Source: Streptomyces sp. CB02261 (GTDB taxonomy: Bacteria; Actinomycetota; Actinomycetes; Streptomycetales; Streptomycetaceae). Taken from it: 64,000 bases of DNA. A program made the translations under genes and the position numbers. Under the pieces are notes generated by a model. That model did no database searches. It was given only the letters and a program-made list of their open reading frames with translations, and was not told where the DNA came from. Position 1 is the first letter of the stretch, and each line of letters begins with the position of its first letter. This document shows positions 47,060 through 55,708 of this stretch, piece after piece. The DNA lies in the NCBI RefSeq assembly GCF_001905665.1, contig NZ_LIVX01000001.1:310001-374000 (forward strand). Direction: 5' to 3'.

Positions 47060-47842
47060 GTGCCGGTCCTTCCCGGAGCCGAGCCGTACCGCCACGAGGG
47101 CGGAGAGGTCGGCGTCCTTCTCTGTCACGGATTCACCGGTTCCCCGCAGTCACTGCGCCCGTGGGCCGAGTATCTCGCCGAGCGCGGGCTCACGGTGTCG
47201 CTGCCCCTGCTGCCCGGGCACGGCACCCGGTGGCGGGACATGCAGCTCACCACCTGGCACGACTGGTACGCGGAGGTCGACCGGGCGCTGCGCGAGCTTC
47301 TGCAGCGGTGCGAGACCGTCTTCGTCTTCGGCCTCTCCATGGGCGGGGCGCTGGCACTGCGGCTGGCCTCCCAGCACGGGGACGCCGTGAAGGGCCTCGT
47401 CCTGGTCAACCCGGGCAACAAGGTGCACGGTGTGGCGGCGCACGCGCTGCCGGTCGTGCGGCACCTGGTCCCGTCGACGAACGGAATCGCCAGCGACATC
47501 GCCAAGGAGGGCGTGACCGAGATCGGCTACGACCGGGTGCCGCTGCACGCCGCGTACTCCCTGCGGCAGTTCTTCCGGACCGTGGACCGGGAGCTTCCGC
47601 AGGTCACGCAGCCGGTGCTGCTGCTGCACAGCCCCCAGGACCATGTCGTGCCGCCGGCCGACTCGGCCCGGATCCTCTCCCGGATCTCCTCGACGGACGT
47701 CCGCGAGGTCCTGCTGGAACAGAGCTACCACGTGGCGACGTTGGACCATGACGCGGAGCGGATCTTCGACGAGAGCCTGGCCTTCGTCGAGCGTCTCGCG
47801 CCGGGTCTGGTCGGCGGAAAGGGGAGCAGGAGCGGTGGCTGA
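47060..47842 (+). CDS. Alpha/beta hydrolase, carboxylesterase or monoacylglycerol lipase type
   Basis: The 260 aa show the alpha/beta-hydrolase core: LLCHGFTGSPQSLRPWAEYLA with the oxyanion turn, nucleophile Ser in FGLSMGGALALRLA, Asp in HSPQDHVVPP and His in QSYHVATLDHD. It is closest to the small Est30-like esterases. The GTG at 47060 follows AGGAG at six bases. It overlaps the next gene by eight bases. The gap of 162 bases to the divergent acyltransferase probably holds both promoters, but I cannot place them. Confidence 0.87.
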   Translation: MPVLPGAEPYRHEGGEVGVLLCHGFTGSPQSLRPWAEYLAERGLTVSLPLLPGHGTRWRDMQLTTWHDWYAEVDRALRELLQRCETVFVFGLSMGGALALRLASQHGDAVKGLVLVNPGNKVHGVAAHALPVVRHLVPSTNGIASDIAKEGVTEIGYDRVPLHAAYSLRQFFRTVDRELPQVTQPVLLLHSPQDHVVPPADSARILSRISSTDVREVLLEQSYHVATLDHDAERIFDESLAFVERLAPGLVGGKGSRSGG

Positions 47843-48656
47843 GCAGCAGGACGGCGGCGAGCGGGACCCGCAGCCCATCGACGAGGAGGCGGCCTGGGCC
47901 GCGATCGTCGCCGGGTACGGCGAGGAGCCCGTGGACCCGCCGGGGGCCAAGCCGTTCCGGACCATCGAGACCCTGTCGCTGCCGGAGCCGGAGGACGAGG
48001 AGCCGGACGCCTCCGACGCGTCCGGGCCGAGCGGTCCGAAGGCGCGCGGCGCGAAGGCCTCGGCGGACGAGCCGGGGAGCGGGGTGACCGGCAGCGATGA
48101 CTCCTCGCCCGGGAGATCCCCGGCCGAGAGGTCCCCCACCGAGAAGTCCCTGAACGAGAAGTTCAGGATCGAGCCGTCCCGGCCCGCGTCGGACGCGAAG
48201 CCGGCGGACGCGAGGCCGGAGGGGGCCGAGCCCGGAGCGACGGAGCGCGGGGACGCGGAGCCGGAAGGCGGGAGGCCGGAGGACGGTCCCGCGCGGCCCG
48301 CGCTCGGGAGTTCCGTCGTGTTCGCCCCCGGGGTGCGGCCCAGCGGCCCCCGGGACTACTCGCCCGCGGACCCGGAGGACGCCCCCGGCGGCTCCGACGA
48401 GGGCCACTTCGTCCCGCCGGAGCCGCCCCCGCTGCCCGACGCGGACACCACGACCAAGTTCGCCTGGCTCGCCGTGGTCGGCGGCCCGGTGCTGATGCTG
48501 GTGGCCGTCCTGCTGCGCTGGGACATGACCTGGTGGCTGACCACGCTCTGCGTCGGCGGCTTCCTGGGCGGCTTCGCCACCCTGGTGGGGCGGATGAAGC
48601 ACGACGACGACGATGACGACGGCTTCGACGACCCGGGCCGCGGCGCGGTCGTCTGA
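47835..48656 (+). CDS. Hypothetical membrane protein with acidic disordered N-terminus
   Basis: The 273 aa open with about 190 residues rich in Glu, Asp, Pro, Ser and Gly. Two membrane segments follow (about 212-232 and 238-256), then a tail with HDDDDDDGFDD. A short segment AWAAIVAGYGEEP near the start may be the conserved part. I do not recognise a family. It overlaps the esterase gene by eight bases, so the two are probably translated together. The sequence is normal in composition for the window. Confidence 0.72.
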   Translation: MAEQQDGGERDPQPIDEEAAWAAIVAGYGEEPVDPPGAKPFRTIETLSLPEPEDEEPDASDASGPSGPKARGAKASADEPGSGVTGSDDSSPGRSPAERSPTEKSLNEKFRIEPSRPASDAKPADARPEGAEPGATERGDAEPEGGRPEDGPARPALGSSVVFAPGVRPSGPRDYSPADPEDAPGGSDEGHFVPPEPPPLPDADTTTKFAWLAVVGGPVLMLVAVLLRWDMTWWLTTLCVGGFLGGFATLVGRMKHDDDDDDGFDDPGRGAVV

Positions 48657-48683
48657 GACGCCCGCCCGCCGGACGCCCGTCCA

Positions 48684-49427
48684 TCACGACGCGGGGACGC
48701 GGACCGCCGCGAGCACCGGAAGGTGATCGGTGGCGGCCCGCAGGTCCGCCGGGTCGAGGCCGGTCGGCACCCCGCACCCGAGGAACTCGACGCCCGGGGT
48801 GGCCAGGATCGCGTCGATCCGCTGGTGCGGGTCGGCGGGGGTCGAGGTGTTCTCGCCTCCCCAGGGGCTGACCTCCCAGCCGTCCTGGAGCTCCTTGGCG
48901 AGCCGGCGGAAGGCGGGGCCGTCGGGCCGTTCGTTGAGGTCGCCCCCGACCAGGGTGTACGGGGTCCCCAGGGCGGCGACCCGGTCGAGGACCATCCCGG
49001 CCTGGGCGTACCGCTCCTCCTTCCGCAGGCTCAGATGGCAGCTCACCAGGCCGACACGGGCCCCCGCGAAGCGGACGACGGCGGTCGCGAGACCGCGCCG
49101 GTGGAGGCCGGGGGTGAGGGGCAGCAGCACGTCCTCGGTGCGTTCCACGGTGGCCCGCAGGGAGCAGAGCAGCAGCGGCCCGGCCGCGGTGGCGCCGCCG
49201 CTGAGGACGACGAGCTCGCTCTTGGCGGCGAGCCGGGCGGCGTGCTTGCGCCAGCGGAAGAAGCGGGGGGCCTCCTGGACGAAGACGAGGTCCGGGGCAC
49301 AGGCCCGGATCACCCGGGCGAGGGCGTCCTCGTCGTCGCGCATCGAGCGGACGTTGTAGCTGAGGACCCGCAGGACGGCCGAACCGTCCGCCTCGGTCCG
49401 GGAGTTGGGCAGCTCACTGATCGCCAT
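48684..49427 (-). CDS. Endonuclease/exonuclease/phosphatase family protein
   Basis: The 247 aa carry the EEP signatures: VLSYNVRSMRDDEDAL, DLVFVQEAPRF, GLVSCHLSLRKEERYAQ, TLVGGDLNERPDGPAF and ATDHLPVLA, with the catalytic His and metal ligands. Without more context the substrate may be DNA, RNA, a nucleotide or a phosphoester. No signal peptide is visible. The ATG at 49427 lies 71 bases downstream of glkA on the same strand. Confidence 0.87.
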   Translation of the reverse strand: MAISELPNSRTEADGSAVLRVLSYNVRSMRDDEDALARVIRACAPDLVFVQEAPRFFRWRKHAARLAAKSELVVLSGGATAAGPLLLCSLRATVERTEDVLLPLTPGLHRRGLATAVVRFAGARVGLVSCHLSLRKEERYAQAGMVLDRVAALGTPYTLVGGDLNERPDGPAFRRLAKELQDGWEVSPWGGENTSTPADPHQRIDAILATPGVEFLGCGVPTGLDPADLRAATDHLPVLAAVRVPAS

Positions 49428-49498
49428 GCCACGTAACGTACGACAGACGCCCGCCGCGTCCGGGGGGACGCGACGGGCGTGTGGCGAAAGGACGCTGC

Positions 49499-50440
49499 TC
49501 AGCCCTGGCGGGCCAGGTCCGCGGCGCCGACCAGACCGGCCTTGTTGCCGAGCTGGGCCGCGAGGACCTGGGCGTGCGGACGCCACTGGCCGCCGATCAG
49601 CCAGCGCCGGAAGGACTTGCGGATCGGGTCGAGGACGAGGTCGCCTTCGTCCGAGACGCCGCCGCCGACGATGAACGCCGAGGGGTCGAAGAGCGAGGCC
49701 AGGTCCGCGAGACCGGCACCCGCCCAGCGGGCCAGCTCGCGGAAGGAGTCGACGGCGACCGGGTCGCCGGCGCGGGCGGCCTGGCTGACGTGCTTGCCCT
49801 CGATGCCCTCGGGGGTGCCGTCGCCGAGGCCGAGGAGCACCTCCGCGCGCTCCGGCGTGGCGTTGGCGCGCTGCTTGGCGTAGCGGACGAGGGCGCGACC
49901 GGAGGCGTACTGCTCCCAGCAGCCCTGGCTGCCGCAGCCGCACAGCAGACCGTCGGGGACGACCCGGATGTGGCCGAACTCGGCGGCCACGCCGAAGCGT
50001 CCGCGGCGCAGCTTGTTGCCGATGATGATGCCGCCGCCGAGGCCGGTGCCGAGGGTGATGCAGATGACGTCCTCGTGGCCCTGGCCGGCGCCGAACCGGT
50101 ACTCGCCCCAGGCGGCCGCGTTGGCGTCGTTCTCGACGACGACGGGCAGGCCGACCCGCTGCTCGACCTTGTCCTTGAGCGGCTCGTGCCGCCAGTCGAT
50201 GTTCGGCGCGAAGAGGACGGTGGCACGCTTGTCGTCGACGTAGCCCGCGGCGCCGATGCCGACGGCCTCGATCGAGTGCCCCTTGCCGGCCTCGGAGACG
50301 GCCGCGCAGATCGCGTCGACGATGCCCTCGGGGGTCGGCGGGGTGGGCACCTTGTGCGTGTCGAGGATGTTGCCCTCCTCGTCGACCACGCCGGCCGCGA
50401 TCTTCGTGCCGCCGATGTCGACGCCGATGGTGAGTCCCAT
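49499..50440 (-). CDS. glkA: ROK-family glucokinase
   Basis: Glucokinase phosphorylates glucose and, in Streptomyces, mediates glucose repression. The 313 aa show ROK motifs: IGVDIGGTKIAAGVVD at the start, VVENDANAAAWGEYRFGAG, ITLGTGLGGGIIIG, and the zinc site CGCGSQGCWEQYASG. IVGGGVSDEGD lies near the end. The ATG at 50440 follows GAGGG. The preceding DUF5304 gene (67-base gap) is its conserved partner in Streptomyces. Confidence 0.95.
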   Translation of the reverse strand: MGLTIGVDIGGTKIAAGVVDEEGNILDTHKVPTPPTPEGIVDAICAAVSEAGKGHSIEAVGIGAAGYVDDKRATVLFAPNIDWRHEPLKDKVEQRVGLPVVVENDANAAAWGEYRFGAGQGHEDVICITLGTGLGGGIIIGNKLRRGRFGVAAEFGHIRVVPDGLLCGCGSQGCWEQYASGRALVRYAKQRANATPERAEVLLGLGDGTPEGIEGKHVSQAARAGDPVAVDSFRELARWAGAGLADLASLFDPSAFIVGGGVSDEGDLVLDPIRKSFRRWLIGGQWRPHAQVLAAQLGNKAGLVGAADLARQG

Positions 50441-50506
50441 GTGTCCCTCAGTTTTCGGTCGAGCCCCGCTAAGGCCCACCGTACCCGAGGGGAAAGGGGC
50501 TACTGA

Positions 50507-50980
50507 TCAGTCAAGGTCGATGGGCTGGCCGGTTCCGGGCCCTTCGCCGTCCTCGCGGCCGTCGCCGCGGTCGCCCTCGCGCGGGCCGTCGGCGTCCCGG
50601 CGGGGGTCGCGCGGGTCGTCCGGGGACACCTTCTCGTCGCGGGTCCAGCGGCGCTCGTGGCCCTCGACGGCGGAGCGGTAGGCGGCGAGCAGTTCGTTCC
50701 CGGCGGCCGCGAGGTGGTCGAAGACCTGCGGGTTGCGCTCCATGACGGGCTCGACGGCGGCCTTCGCCTGGTTGACGAGGTGCTGCACGGTGTCGACGGC
50801 CTGGCCGCCGAGCAGCGGGTTCCCGAGGCCGCCGGAGACCTTGTCGGCGACGGCCTCGAAGAGCTTGCGGAACTCCTCGGCGGGCGAACCGGTCCCGTCC
50901 CCGCGCTGGGCCCTGCGGCGGGCCTTCTCCGCCTCCAGGTCCTCTGCGCACGCCTTGGCCCAGGCGTCCGAATCGCTCAT
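50507..50980 (-). CDS. DUF5304 protein (SCO2127-like)
   Basis: The 157 aa start with DSDAWAKACAEDLEAEKARRRAQ, include an amphipathic helical part (GSPAEEFRKLFEAVADKV, then HLVNQAKAAVEPVMERNPQVFDHLAAAGNELLAAYRSAV), and end in a disordered acidic tail. I recall the Streptomyces coelicolor counterpart next to glkA (SCO2127) being implicated in glucose uptake and glucose repression. The biochemical role is unknown. It precedes glkA on the same strand. Confidence 0.82.
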   Translation of the reverse strand: MSDSDAWAKACAEDLEAEKARRRAQRGDGTGSPAEEFRKLFEAVADKVSGGLGNPLLGGQAVDTVQHLVNQAKAAVEPVMERNPQVFDHLAAAGNELLAAYRSAVEGHERRWTRDEKVSPDDPRDPRRDADGPREGDRGDGREDGEGPGTGQPIDLD

Positions 50981-51023
50981 GGCGTACTCCTCAGTGGCTG
51001 GTACTTCGACGGTACACGCCCGC

Positions 51024-52166
51024 TCAGGGAGTACGGGGCCAGAGGCCGGGGTCCGGCGTGAACCGCACCCGGAGGTCGCCGTCGACGAGGCCGGCTCCGC
51101 TGACGGCGCAGCGCCGCAGGGCGCCCGGCAGGGGCACGTTGCGGCGGAAGCCGCCGACGGTCAGGAGCAGTTCGTCACCGCGGCGGACGAGGGAAAGGTC
51201 GTCCTTGACGGCCCCGGGCAGGGCGATGTGCCAGACGAGCACGCCGTCCTCCTCCCGCCGGTCCTCGACGGACCACTCCGGTACGGGGGCGGGCAGGGCG
51301 GCGGGCCGTGCGGGCGCGAGGAGCGTGAGGTCCTCGGGGCCGCGCGGGTCCCGGCCGAGGTGGGGGAGCTCGTCGACGACCCCGGCGGCGCCGGTACGGA
51401 GCTCCGCGAGGTGCCGGTGCTGCTGGGTGGTGAGGCCGGCGAGCCAGGGGTCCTCCGAGTCGGCGGGCAGCAGCCGGTTGGCGACGACGGCGTCGAGGGC
51501 GAGGCGCTGGAGGGCGAGGCCGAGCCGGGCGGTGCGCAGGGCGCGGCCCGCGGCGGGGCCGGGTTCCAGGACGAGCCGGACGCTGGTGGTGGGGGCTTCG
51601 ACGACGGCCTGGACGGCGGCGAGCTCCTCCTCCCAGCGGGCGGTGGTCTCGTACAGCCACTGCGCGGGCATGGGGACCCCGGCGAGCTGGGCGAGCATCG
51701 GGCGCAGGGCGCGGGCGGCCTGCCGTTCGGTGGGCAGGAGGCGGCGCAGGTAGCGGCGGAGCTGCTCGGGCAGGGCGAGGACGGCGAGGGCCTCGGGGAG
51801 CGGCGGCAGGTCGACGACGGCGAGTTCGTGGTCGCCCTGGGCGGCGTCGCGCAGGGAGCGGAGCAGGGCGAACTGGCGGCTGCCGGGGAGTTCGGTGAGC
51901 TCGGCCTCCTCGAAGGGCGAGGCGCCGAGCAGGTCGAGGGCGGTGCCGGAGCGGGCCTGGAGGGCGAGGAACTCACGGCGGAAGTCGGCGGCGGGCTCGG
52001 GGCGGGTGACCCGCAGTCCGGGTTCGCCGTCGCCGGTCAGGAGCGGGTCGGCGTCCTCGGAGACGAGCAGGACGCGGCGGCCGGCCCGTGCCTCGGCGAG
52101 GGCGGTGGCGGCGGCGACGGTGGTGCGGCCGGCGCCGCCGGGGCCGGTGACAAGGATGATCCGCAT
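51024..52166 (-). CDS. ArsA/GET3-like P-loop ATPase with C-terminal Hsp20-like domain
   Basis: The 380 aa begin with a deviant Walker A region (VTGPGGAGRTTVAAATAL). The usual lysine before TT is Arg, and the first lysine of the KGGxGKTT form is Pro. ArsA-type features remain, such as LLVSEDADPLL and VVDLPPLPEAL. The last 80 or so residues (WHIALPGAVKDDLSLVRRGDELLLTVGGFRRNVPLPGALRR) match the Hsp20-like domain found at the end of actinobacterial ArsA homologues. The role is unknown; membrane-protein targeting would be a guess. The ATG is at 52166. Confidence 0.82.
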   Translation of the reverse strand: MRIILVTGPGGAGRTTVAAATALAEARAGRRVLLVSEDADPLLTGDGEPGLRVTRPEPAADFRREFLALQARSGTALDLLGASPFEEAELTELPGSRQFALLRSLRDAAQGDHELAVVDLPPLPEALAVLALPEQLRRYLRRLLPTERQAARALRPMLAQLAGVPMPAQWLYETTARWEEELAAVQAVVEAPTTSVRLVLEPGPAAGRALRTARLGLALQRLALDAVVANRLLPADSEDPWLAGLTTQQHRHLAELRTGAAGVVDELPHLGRDPRGPEDLTLLAPARPAALPAPVPEWSVEDRREEDGVLVWHIALPGAVKDDLSLVRRGDELLLTVGGFRRNVPLPGALRRCAVSGAGLVDGDLRVRFTPDPGLWPRTP

Positions 52167-52191
52167 GCCGCCGAACGTTACCGCCCCACCA

Positions 52192-52215
52192 CGTCGGCCC
52201 CGCCATGGGCCGACG
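52192..52215 (-). terminator. Hairpin between the SRPBCC and ArsA-like genes
   Basis: A perfect 9-base inverted repeat (52192-52200 and 52207-52215) with a 6-base loop lies 84 bases after the SRPBCC stop on the minus strand. It may be a terminator. Confidence 0.45.
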
Positions 52216-52298
52216 CGGCCCGCTGCGGGCAGTCGCTCCGAGCCCACTCGCCCGTGGCCGCGGTGGGCCCCGGACGGGTCGGGTCCGGGCGTGCGGAG

Positions 52299-52739
52299 TT
52301 ACTTGGCCGATTCCACGCGCTTCTTCAGGCCCGCGAGCGCGCGGTCGATGATGACCTTCTCCGCCTTGCGCTTGATCATGCCGAGCATGGGGATCTTGAC
52401 GTCGACGGTCAGCTGGTACGTGACCTCGGTCCGGTCGCCGCCGAGCGGCGCCAGCCGGTAGGAGCCGTCGAGGGAGCGGAGCATCTGGGACTTGACCAGC
52501 GTCCAGCTGACCTCGTCGGCGCCGGTCCACGTGTACGCGAGGGTGTGGTCGTCCTTGATCGCCCCGGCGTCGAGGAGCAGCCGCACCTTCTCGGCGCGCC
52601 CGGACGCGTCGGTCTCCAGGACCTCGGCCTCCTTCACCTCGCCCGTCCACTCGGGGTAGCGGGCGAAGTCGGCGATCACGCCCATGACGTCGGCCGGCGC
52701 CGCCTCGATGGTGATGCTCGAGCTGGTGTGTTCGGCCAT
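52299..52739 (-). CDS. SRPBCC (START-like, polyketide cyclase-type) protein
   Basis: The 146 aa form a single SRPBCC hydrophobic-ligand fold: SITIEAAPADVMGVIADFARYPEWTGEVKEAEVLE, then DHTLAYTWTGADEVSWTLVKS and RTEVTYQLTVDVKIPMLGMIKRKAEKVIIDRALAGLKKRVE. No polyketide genes lie nearby, so a cyclase role is not supported. It may bind a lipid. It lies between an ArsA-like ATPase and a phosphoesterase on the same strand. Confidence 0.85.
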   Translation of the reverse strand: MAEHTSSSITIEAAPADVMGVIADFARYPEWTGEVKEAEVLETDASGRAEKVRLLLDAGAIKDDHTLAYTWTGADEVSWTLVKSQMLRSLDGSYRLAPLGGDRTEVTYQLTVDVKIPMLGMIKRKAEKVIIDRALAGLKKRVESAK

Positions 52740-52818
52740 CGTGGTGGCTCCTCCACTGTGCGGTCCGCAGACATCCGACGTGCCGACGGAAGGCTATCGC
52801 GCCGCGACGGGCCGCCTG

Positions 52819-53586
52819 TCACCACTCCAGTGCGAAGGGCCTGCCCGTGGAGGCGAAGTGGCCGACGTTCACGCACTCGGTCGAAGCGATCCGCATCCGC
52901 TTGGCCAGCGGCTGGTGGACGTGGCCGAAGAGGGAGTAGCGGGGCCGGGTGCGCCGGATGGCGTCGAGCAGGGCGCGGCTGCCCCGCTCGAAGCGGCGGG
53001 CGACGGTGTCGTACGTCAGCTCCGGCACCTCCGGCGGGATGTGGGAGCAGAGGACGTCGACGTCGCCGAGGGCCTCGACCTTCGCCGCGTACTCCTCGTC
53101 GGAGATCTCGTACGGCGTGCGCATGGGGGTGCGCAGGCCGCCGCCGACGAAGCCGAACACCAGTCCGCCCAGTTCGATCCGCTCGCCGTCGAGGACGGCC
53201 GTCCCGGGCCGGGCGAAGTCGGGCCAGAGGCGGGGGATGTCCACGTTGCCGTAGGTGGCGTAGGTGGGGGTGGGGAAGGCGGCGAAGAGTTCGGCGTACT
53301 GACGGCGGACCGCGGCCTCGATCGCGGTGTCGCGGTCGACGTCGAGCTCGGCCCAGAGGCGACGGCCCAGGTCACGGGCCTCGTCGAAGCGGCGGGCGGT
53401 GCGGAGTTCCACGAGCCGGTCGGCGTTCTCGACGCCGAAGAGGTCGGGGAAGATGCCGCGGCTGTGGTCGGCGTAGTCGAGGAAGAGGACCAGGTCCCCC
53501 AGGCATATGAGGGCGTCGGCACCGTTCCCCGCCCGGGCGAGGTCGTCGGCGTTCCCGTGCACGTCACTGACCACATGGACTCGCAT
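52819..53586 (-). CDS. Calcineurin-like metallophosphoesterase
   Basis: The 255 aa have the metallophosphoesterase motifs in order: VVSDVHGNADD, CLGDLVLFLDY, TYGNVDIPRL, VLCSHIPPEVPE and LFGHVHQPLAKR, supplying the two-metal site. The substrate cannot be read. The ATG at 53586 begins right at the motif, as in related phosphodiesterases. It is 79 bases upstream of the SRPBCC gene and divergent from the acyl-CoA ligase. Confidence 0.88.
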   Translation of the reverse strand: MRVHVVSDVHGNADDLARAGNGADALICLGDLVLFLDYADHSRGIFPDLFGVENADRLVELRTARRFDEARDLGRRLWAELDVDRDTAIEAAVRRQYAELFAAFPTPTYATYGNVDIPRLWPDFARPGTAVLDGERIELGGLVFGFVGGGLRTPMRTPYEISDEEYAAKVEALGDVDVLCSHIPPEVPELTYDTVARRFERGSRALLDAIRRTRPRYSLFGHVHQPLAKRMRIASTECVNVGHFASTGRPFALEW

Positions 53587-53708
53587 GGGCCCTACCTTAG
53601 GGGGTGCGACCTGCGGTTACTTCCAAGTCGGGAAACCTGTGGATTACTCTGCGCAGAGCACCGCCATACATGTGTGACGCACCGAACATCTGGCCGGGAC
53701 CCCCTATC

Positions 53709-53735
53709 GGGAACCATGTACTGATGGGTAACGTC
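53709..53735 (+). promoter_or_regulatory. ECF sigma (SigE-like) promoter candidate for the acyl-CoA ligase
   Basis: GGGAAC (53709-53714) and CGTC (53732-53735) are 17 bases apart, as in promoters read by SigE-type ECF factors of the envelope stress response. It lies about 110 bases before the ligase start. SigR-type promoters are similar but end in GTT. Confidence 0.4.
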
Positions 53736-53843
53736 CGGGCAGTCCAGTCGTGCTCACCCCCACGGAGCACCCGCCAGTTTCTTGGACTTCACCGGTGCAT
53801 CACACAGAGCCGTGGCGCCGGCGCCCGATGAGGAGCAGCAGTC

Positions 53844-55640
53844 TTGCGCGAGTTCAGCCTTCCGGCCCTGTACGAGGTCCCCGCGGACGGCAACCTGACG
53901 GATCTCATCCGCCGCAACGCCTCCCAGCACCCAGACGTCGCCGTGATGGGCCGCAAGGTCGGCGGGACGTGGACGGACGTGACCGCCACGGAGTTCCTCG
54001 CGGAGGTCCGCGGGGCCGCCAAGGGTCTGATCGCCGCCGGCGTGGAGCCGGGTGACCGGGTCGCGCTGCTGTCGCGCACGCGGTACGAGTGGGTGCTCCT
54101 CGACTTCGCCATCTGGAGCGCGGGCGGCGTGACCGTACCGGTGTACGAGACGAGCTCGCCGGAGCAGATCCAGTGGATCCTCGGCGACTCGGGCGCGACG
54201 CTGGTGCTGGTCGAGAGCGCGGCGCACCAGGCGTCGGTGGAGTCCGTACGGGCGCACCTCCCGGAGCTCAAGGGCGTGTGGCAGATCGAGGACGACGCGG
54301 TCGCGCGGCTCACGGCGACCGGCGCGGACGTCTCCGACGAGCTGCTCGACGAGCGCATGTCGGCGGCGAACGCGGACGACCCGGCGACGATCGTCTACAC
54401 CTCGGGCACGACGGGCCGCCCCAAGGGCTGCGTCCTGACCCACCGGGCCTTCTTCGCCGAGTGCGGCAACGTGGTGGAGCGGCTGAAGCCCCTCTTCCGT
54501 ACCGGTGAGTGCTCGGTGCTGCTGTTCCTGCCCGCCGCGCACGTCTTCGGTCGGCTCGTCGAGGTCGCGTCCGTGATGGCGCCGATCCGGCTGGGCTGCG
54601 TCCCGGACATCAAGAACCTCACCGACGAGCTTGCCTCGTTCCGGCCGACGCTGATCCTGGGCGTGCCCCGGGTGTTCGAGAAGGTCTACAACTCGGCTCG
54701 GGCGAAGGCGCAGGCCGACGGCAAGGGCAAGATCTTCGACAAGGCCGCGCACACGGCGATCGCGTACAGCCGGGCGATCGGCACCCCGCAGGGTCCGTCC
54801 TTCGGCCTGCGGCTGAAGCACAAGGTCTTCGACAAGCTGGTCTTCTCCAAGCTGCGGGCGGTGCTCGGCGGGCGCGGCGAGTACGCGATCTCGGGGGGCG
54901 CGCCGCTCGGTGAGCGGCTCGGCCACTTCTTCCGGGGCATCGGCTTCACGGTCCTGGAGGGCTACGGCCTGACGGAGTCGTGCGCGGCGACGGCGTTCAA
55001 CCCCTGGGACCGGCAGAAGATCGGCACGGTCGGCCAGCCGCTGCCGGGTTCGGTGGTGCGGATCGCCGACGACGGCGAGGTGCTGCTGCACGGCGAGCAC
55101 GTCTTCTCGCGGTACTGGAACAACGAGACGGCGACGGCCGAGGCGCTGGCCGACGGCTGGTTCCACACGGGTGACATCGGCACCCTCGACGAGGACGGCT
55201 ATCTGGCGATCACCGGCCGGAAGAAGGAGATCCTGGTCACGGCGGGCGGCAAGAACGTCGCCCCCGCGGTCATCGAGGACCGGATCCGGGCGCACGCGCT
55301 GGTCGCGGAGTGCATGGTGGTCGGCGACGGGCGTCCGTTCGTGGGCGCGCTGGTCACGATCGACGAGGAGTTCCTCGGCCGCTGGGCCTCCGAGCACGGC
55401 AAGCCGGCGGGCTCGACGGCGGCGACCCTGCGCGACGACGCGGAGCTCGTGGCGGAGGTCCAGCGCGCGATCGACGACGGCAACGCGGCCGTCTCGAAGG
55501 CGGAGTCGGTCCGCAAGTTCCGTATCCTCCCCGCCCAGTTCACGGAGGAGGCGGGCCACATCACGCCGTCCCTGAAGCTGAAGCGGAACGTGGTGGCGAA
55601 GGACTTCGCGCACGAGATCGAGGCGATCTACACCGTCTGA
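53844..55640 (+). CDS. Long-chain fatty acid--CoA ligase (AMP-forming)
   Basis: The 598 aa belong to the ANL family: ATP loop TIVYTSGTTGRPKGC, GYGLTESCAATAFN, GWFHTGDIGTLDEDGYLAITGRKKEILVTAGGKNVAP, and the C-terminal catalytic lysine in ITPSLKLKRN. It should activate fatty acids as acyl-CoA. The start is a TTG at 53844 preceded by GAGGAG. It may be read from the ECF-type promoter upstream. The gene ends at a bidirectional terminator. Confidence 0.92.
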   Translation: MREFSLPALYEVPADGNLTDLIRRNASQHPDVAVMGRKVGGTWTDVTATEFLAEVRGAAKGLIAAGVEPGDRVALLSRTRYEWVLLDFAIWSAGGVTVPVYETSSPEQIQWILGDSGATLVLVESAAHQASVESVRAHLPELKGVWQIEDDAVARLTATGADVSDELLDERMSAANADDPATIVYTSGTTGRPKGCVLTHRAFFAECGNVVERLKPLFRTGECSVLLFLPAAHVFGRLVEVASVMAPIRLGCVPDIKNLTDELASFRPTLILGVPRVFEKVYNSARAKAQADGKGKIFDKAAHTAIAYSRAIGTPQGPSFGLRLKHKVFDKLVFSKLRAVLGGRGEYAISGGAPLGERLGHFFRGIGFTVLEGYGLTESCAATAFNPWDRQKIGTVGQPLPGSVVRIADDGEVLLHGEHVFSRYWNNETATAEALADGWFHTGDIGTLDEDGYLAITGRKKEILVTAGGKNVAPAVIEDRIRAHALVAECMVVGDGRPFVGALVTIDEEFLGRWASEHGKPAGSTAATLRDDAELVAEVQRAIDDGNAAVSKAESVRKFRILPAQFTEEAGHITPSLKLKRNVVAKDFAHEIEAIYTV

Positions 55641-55660
55641 GCCGACAGGCCGGACGTACG

Positions 55661-55695
55661 GAGGGGCCCGGGACGATCACCGTCCCGGGCCCCTC
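55661..55695. terminator. Bidirectional terminator after the acyl-CoA ligase
   Basis: A perfect 15-base inverted repeat (55661-55675 and 55681-55695) with a 5-base loop lies between the convergent stops at 55640 and 55709. Confidence 0.85.
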
Positions 55696-55708
55696 TCGGC
55701 GTGGCCTC

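Noticed and set aside
52299..52739. Polyketide cyclase in a biosynthetic cluster
   Set aside because: Only the SRPBCC fold is shared; no polyketide synthase or tailoring gene is in the window.
50733..53510. 925-codon plus-strand frame opposite the DUF5304, ArsA-like, SRPBCC and phosphoesterase genes
   Set aside because: It runs antisense over four recognisable genes and has no family features.
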